Source: Actinomycetes bacterium
GTDB lineage: Bacteria; Actinomycetota; Actinomycetes; Mycobacteriales; Micromonosporaceae
Assembly (NCBI GenBank): GCA_023437285.1
Contig: JAEZGP010000099.1
Coordinates: forward strand, 1 to 9,516
Direction: 5' to 3'
Length of the DNA stretch: 9,516 bases
The position numbers and the translations under genes were made by a program. The notes beneath the pieces are model-generated. The model made no database searches and was not told where the DNA came from. It saw nothing but the letters and a program-made list of their open reading frames with translations. Positions 7,553 to 9,516 of the stretch are shown here, piece after piece; the first letter of the stretch is position 1; every line of letters begins with the position of its first letter.

Positions 7553-8124
7553 CCGGGTCGACCGCCGTCGCGGCGTTGAGCGGCACGCAGTCGGCGATCC
7601 TCGCCGCCTACGCCGAGCTGATCGAGGAGGTTGGCAGCGACGACGTGTCGTACCGGCTCATCGCGCGCCGGGCCGGCATCGCCGAGCGTACGGTCTTTCG
7701 CAACTATCCCACGCGCGTCGACCTGCTGCTGGCGACCGCGGCCTGGATCGAGGCCACGGTGTTCGCCCGCGAGGAGTCGCACTCGATCTTCGACATCCCC
7801 TTGGCGATCCGCGACGCGATGCAGCGCTACGACGTACGGCCGGAACTCGCCCACGTCGTCGCCGAGACGGCGATGCGCGGCGTGAGCGGCGCGGCGCCGT
7901 CGCCCGGCCGTACGCAGCTGGAGCGACTGCTGGATGCCGAGGTGCCCTCCCTCGACCCGGCGGAGCGCAGGGCGGTCATCGCGGCGCTGTCGCACCTCGA
8001 CTCCGCCGGGACCTGGGTGACGTATCGTCGCGAGTTCGGCATGGACCGGCGCGACATCGCCGACGCCGCCGCGTGGGCGGCGGAGGCGGTGCTCGACAGC
8101 ATCCGCGACCGCGTCGCCCCCTAG
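7549..8124 (+). CDS. TetR-family transcriptional regulator 2, paralogue of the preceding gene
   Basis: A 191-residue TetR-type regulator. The helix-turn-helix VSYRLIARRAGIAERTVFRNY is followed by PTRVDLLLATAAWIE. Over the 39 residues from SYR to the Phe after WIE it matches TetR 1 at 22 positions. The C-terminal parts also align (RRxV..L...S...W...R..F..D). GTG 7549 is chosen because it overlaps the previous stop by 4 bp (GTGA), the usual coupling arrangement. An in-frame GTG at 7537 would add four residues; neither has a good ribosome site. The ligand and operator are unknown. Co-translation with TetR 1 raises the possibility of a heterodimer. The stop TAG lies in the loop of the downstream hairpin. 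Confidence 0.87.
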   Translation: MTGSTAVAALSGTQSAILAAYAELIEEVGSDDVSYRLIARRAGIAERTVFRNYPTRVDLLLATAAWIEATVFAREESHSIFDIPLAIRDAMQRYDVRPELAHVVAETAMRGVSGAAPSPGRTQLERLLDAEVPSLDPAERRAVIAALSHLDSAGTWVTYRREFGMDRRDIADAAAWAAEAVLDSIRDRVAP

Positions 8125-8138
8125 CTCGGGCGACGCGG
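8109..8138. terminator. hairpin terminator at the convergent TetR 2 / peptidase-like junction
   Basis: CCGCGTCGCCC (8109-8119) pairs perfectly with GGGCGACGCGG (8128-8138), an 11-bp stem with an 8-nt loop. The loop contains the TAG stop of the second TetR gene (8122-8124). No T-tract follows on either strand, which is common for terminators in GC-rich actinobacteria. It lies 22 bp from the end of the convergent - strand gene, so it can serve both transcripts. Confidence 0.6.
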
Positions 8139-8160
8139 CCCGCACGGTTCTGGTCCGCAA

Positions 8161-8991
8161 TTACGGGATCGTGGTCAGCACCCGCCCGGTGACCAGGTCC
8201 ACGGCGACGGTGCCCTTGAATCGGGAGTCCAGGGACACCTCGCGGTGGTCGCCGAGCACGTACAGCTGGCCGTTCGGCACCGTCACCACAGGGCAGGCGG
8301 CGTCGGGCGTGCCCGGCGTGCCGAAGGTCCGCGTGCCCGCCGGCAGGTACGGCTCGTCGACCGGCGCTCCGTTGCGGATCAGCTGACCGTCGGCGCACGA
8401 GATGCTGTCGCCCGGCAGGCCGACGACCCGGGTGATGGACTCCCGCTCCCGACCGGGGCGGACCGGGTCGGTGACGGCGACGATGTCGCCGTGGTGCGGG
8501 CCGGTGAGCCGGAAACTGATCCGGTCGACCAGCACCCGGTCGGTGATGTTGAGCGTCGGTTCCATTGCGCCGGAGGGCATGTAGCTGACAGACAACGCGT
8601 ACTGGTTGATCACCGTCAGCACCACGAGGGTGACGAACACCGCGACCATCACCTGGACGACCGGGCGAAACGGTTGTGGGATGGCCGCGATCAGGCGGGC
8701 GTCCGGCAGGTGTCGGACGCGATCACGCCAGACCGTCCACGCGCCGCTGGCCGCCCAGCGCAGCGCCTGCCGACCCCCGTCGACCTCGTCCAGTTCGCGC
8801 AGCATTCCCTCGCCCCAGTCCGTGCCGCGTTCGGCGCGTCCGCGCACCGCCCAGGTCAGGACCAGCCGGCCCAGCCGGTGGGCAACGGTCTCACCGCGGT
8901 CCCCGGGGTCGCGCGCCGAGGTCTGTTCGCGGTCCTCGAGGTCGCGTGTCGCGGTCTCTCCGCAGTCCTCGGGGTCGCGTGCGGCGGTCAT
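8161..8991 (-). CDS. signal peptidase I-like membrane protein lacking the catalytic Ser/Lys dyad
   Basis: A 276-residue protein with three parts. Residues 2-34 are three 11-residue acidic/Arg repeats. Residues about 38-91 hold a Trp/Glu-rich segment (TDWGEGMLRELDEVDGG) resembling membrane proteins encoded next to PadR regulators. After a membrane segment at about 111-133, the rest is a signal peptidase I (S26) domain: box B PSGAMEPTL (139-147), box C DRVLVDRISF, box D SITRVVGLPGD (185-195) and box E GDHREVSLDSR (247-257). In active enzymes the residue before Met in box B is the Ser nucleophile and the residue before Arg in box D is the general-base Lys; here they are Ala142 (codon GCA) and Thr188 (ACC). 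The family is clear, but peptidase activity is unlikely. The ATG at 8991 overlaps the padR stop (ATGA). Confidence 0.82.
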   Translation of the reverse strand: MTAARDPEDCGETATRDLEDREQTSARDPGDRGETVAHRLGRLVLTWAVRGRAERGTDWGEGMLRELDEVDGGRQALRWAASGAWTVWRDRVRHLPDARLIAAIPQPFRPVVQVMVAVFVTLVVLTVINQYALSVSYMPSGAMEPTLNITDRVLVDRISFRLTGPHHGDIVAVTDPVRPGRERESITRVVGLPGDSISCADGQLIRNGAPVDEPYLPAGTRTFGTPGTPDAACPVVTVPNGQLYVLGDHREVSLDSRFKGTVAVDLVTGRVLTTIP

Positions 8992-9019
8992 GTCGCGGTC
9001 CTCGGGGTCGTGGCCTGCC
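8888..9019. repeat. four-copy 33-bp tandem repeat across the padR/peptidase-like junction
   Basis: Units lie at 8888-8920, 8921-8953, 8954-8986 and 8987-9019. All share a core close to CGCGGTCCTCGGGGTCG, and the second and third match at 27 of 33 positions. Read on the - strand in the peptidase-like frame, the units encode 11-residue repeats of the type TAARDPEDCGE / TATRDLEDREQ / TSARDPGDRGE. The rightmost unit contains the overlapping padR stop and downstream start codon and codes for the padR C-terminus in the other frame. Because 33 is a multiple of three, copy-number change would keep the peptidase-like frame open. Confidence 0.85.
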
Positions 9020-9314
9020 GGGCGTGCTTCGTTGGCGCGGGCGTGGCCCCGGCGACGCGGTCGCGGGCGAGCGCCGTGCCGTCGGGGGTGAGGCGGTAGG
9101 CGTGGCGTGGCGGGCGCCCGGGGACGGTGGGCTGCTCCCAGCGTGTCGTGAGCAGCTCGCGATTGGCCAGCCGCATGAGGATGGGGTAGAGGGTGCCCGA
9201 CGGCAGGCCGGTGCGCTTGCTCAGCGCGTACCCGTAGTGCCAACCCTCGGGGTCCTCCAACAATGCCGCGAAGACGCGCAGCGTCTGCGGCGAGATGTCG
9301 GGACGTCTCGGCAT
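8988..9314 (-). CDS. PadR-family transcriptional regulator
   Basis: A 108-residue winged-helix regulator of the short PadR type. The recognition region is GLPSGTLYPILMRLANRELL, followed by the wing (GRPPRHAYRLTPDG) that contacts DNA. PadR proteins are usually repressors that sense small molecules or envelope stress and often control a linked membrane-protein gene. Here the linked gene is the peptidase-like protein, coupled by ATGA. The C-terminus (KHARQATTPRTAT) is encoded by the out-of-frame 33-bp repeat and is probably unstructured. The ATG at 9314 has no good ribosome site upstream, and a promoter 8 nt away suggests a leaderless mRNA. Autoregulation is common in this family but is inferred here. 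Confidence 0.88.
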   Translation of the reverse strand: MPRRPDISPQTLRVFAALLEDPEGWHYGYALSKRTGLPSGTLYPILMRLANRELLTTRWEQPTVPGRPPRHAYRLTPDGTALARDRVAGATPAPTKHARQATTPRTAT

Positions 9315-9321
9315 GGCTAAA

Positions 9322-9351
9322 ACTCTACATATAAAGACTTAGGTCGGTCAA
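9322..9351 (-). promoter_or_regulatory. padR promoter, probably giving a leaderless transcript
   Basis: Read on the - strand, TTGACC (9351-9346) is a near-consensus -35. An 18-bp spacer leads to TAGAGT (9327-9322), which fits the TAnnnT -10 pattern. The A of the padR ATG (9314) is the eighth base after the -10, where transcription is expected to start. The spacer is locally AT-rich (TTTATATG) in an otherwise GC-rich region and is a plausible place for autoregulatory PadR binding, though no clean palindrome is seen. Confidence 0.6.
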
Positions 9352-9360
9352 TGATCGTGA

Positions 9361-9389
9361 TAGACGGCGATGGGTGTCACGAGTACCGT
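9361..9389 (+). promoter_or_regulatory. promoter of the Tat-exported protein gene
   Basis: TAGACG (9361-9366) as -35 is followed after 17 bp by TACCGT (9384-9389) as -10. Both are partial matches, but the spacing is ideal and the LacI-type palindrome starts immediately after the -10. It is divergent from the padR promoter; the two -35 elements are about 10 bp apart. Confidence 0.45.
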
Positions 9390-9401
9390 GAGAGCGCTCT
9401 C
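9390..9401. promoter_or_regulatory. LacI-family operator palindrome
   Basis: GAGAGCGCTCTC is a perfect 12-bp palindrome with the GAGCGCTC centre typical of actinobacterial LacI-family sites such as the CebR/CelR box TGGGAGCGCTCCCA. It would cover the transcription start of the downstream gene, the classic place for repression. This suggests sugar-induced expression. The regulator is not encoded in the window. Confidence 0.65.
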
Positions 9402-9437
9402 TCGACGTTGGTCGGTTCGTCCCCAAAGGAGATACGG

Positions 9438-9516
9438 ATGCCGCCCACCCCTGACCGCGCCCCCATGCTGAGCCGTCGGCGCCTGCTCGCGGCGGCAGCG
9501 TTGACCGCGGCCGCAC
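9438..9516 (+). CDS. Tat-exported protein, N-terminus only (runs off the window)
   Basis: An open frame starts at ATG 9438 with an excellent ribosome site, AAAGGAG (9425-9431), and a 6-nt spacer. The 26 visible residues include MLSRRRLLAAAAL followed by an Ala-rich hydrophobic run. This is a twin-arginine signal (S-R-R-x-L-L), so the product is exported folded by the Tat system. The mature part is outside the window, so its function cannot be read. The LacI-type operator upstream suggests a carbohydrate-related secreted enzyme or binding protein, which is inference only. Confidence 0.75.
   Translation, partial: MPPTPDRAPMLSRRRLLAAAALTAAA

Noticed and set aside
8992..9243. N-terminal extension of the peptidase-like protein
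   Set aside because: The extra residues are a His/Arg/Pro-rich shadow of padR. The ATGA overlap at 8988-8991 gives a natural coupled start.
1..9516. tRNA, rRNA, CRISPR array, insertion sequence or prophage genes
   Set aside because: No cloverleaf-like sequence, regularly spaced repeats with unique spacers, transposase or integrase motifs were seen on either strand.

Overview
This window is GC-rich throughout, with strong G/C preference at third codon positions, GTG starts and 1-4 bp start/stop overlaps. It also carries what looks like a GlnR-type nitrogen operator, a LacI-type operator of the actinobacterial kind, a leaderless-type promoter and a Tat signal peptide. Together these point to a high-GC actinobacterium, possibly of the Mycobacteriales. 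The genus cannot be fixed from the sequence alone.

Left part (1-5186): a complete urea ABC transporter operon, urtABCDE, on the + strand. A control region (169-222) holds a tandem GlnR-type operator with exact 6-nt spacing and a plausible -10 element. UrtA is a lipoprotein that captures urea, UrtB and UrtC are the two LivH/LivM-type permease subunits, and UrtD and UrtE are the two ATPases. urtB to urtE are tightly packed (4-bp overlap, 4-bp overlap, 2-bp gap). urtA is set apart by 137 bp holding a strong hairpin, which would allow more binding protein than permease to be made.

Middle (5277-8124): 90 bp after urtE lies an NCS1-family nucleobase/cation symporter with a soluble C-terminal tail. 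Two TetR-family regulators follow, overlapping the permease by 1 bp and each other by 4 bp. The two regulators resemble each other along their length and look like a tandem duplication. A nitrogen-scavenging role for this block is inferred from its place behind urt; the substrate is not known. The block ends in a hairpin terminator at a convergent junction.

Right part (8161-9516): on the - strand, a PadR-type regulator is translationally coupled (ATGA) to a membrane-anchored signal peptidase I homologue. Both catalytic dyad residues of that homologue are replaced (Ser to Ala142, Lys to Thr188) although the rest of the fold motifs remain. It looks like a pseudo-peptidase under PadR control and is the most unusual item here. 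A four-copy 33-bp tandem repeat spans the padR/peptidase junction and codes for three 11-residue repeats. Divergently, a Tat-exported protein begins at 9438 behind a promoter covered by a perfect palindrome of LacI-operator type. That gene runs off the window.
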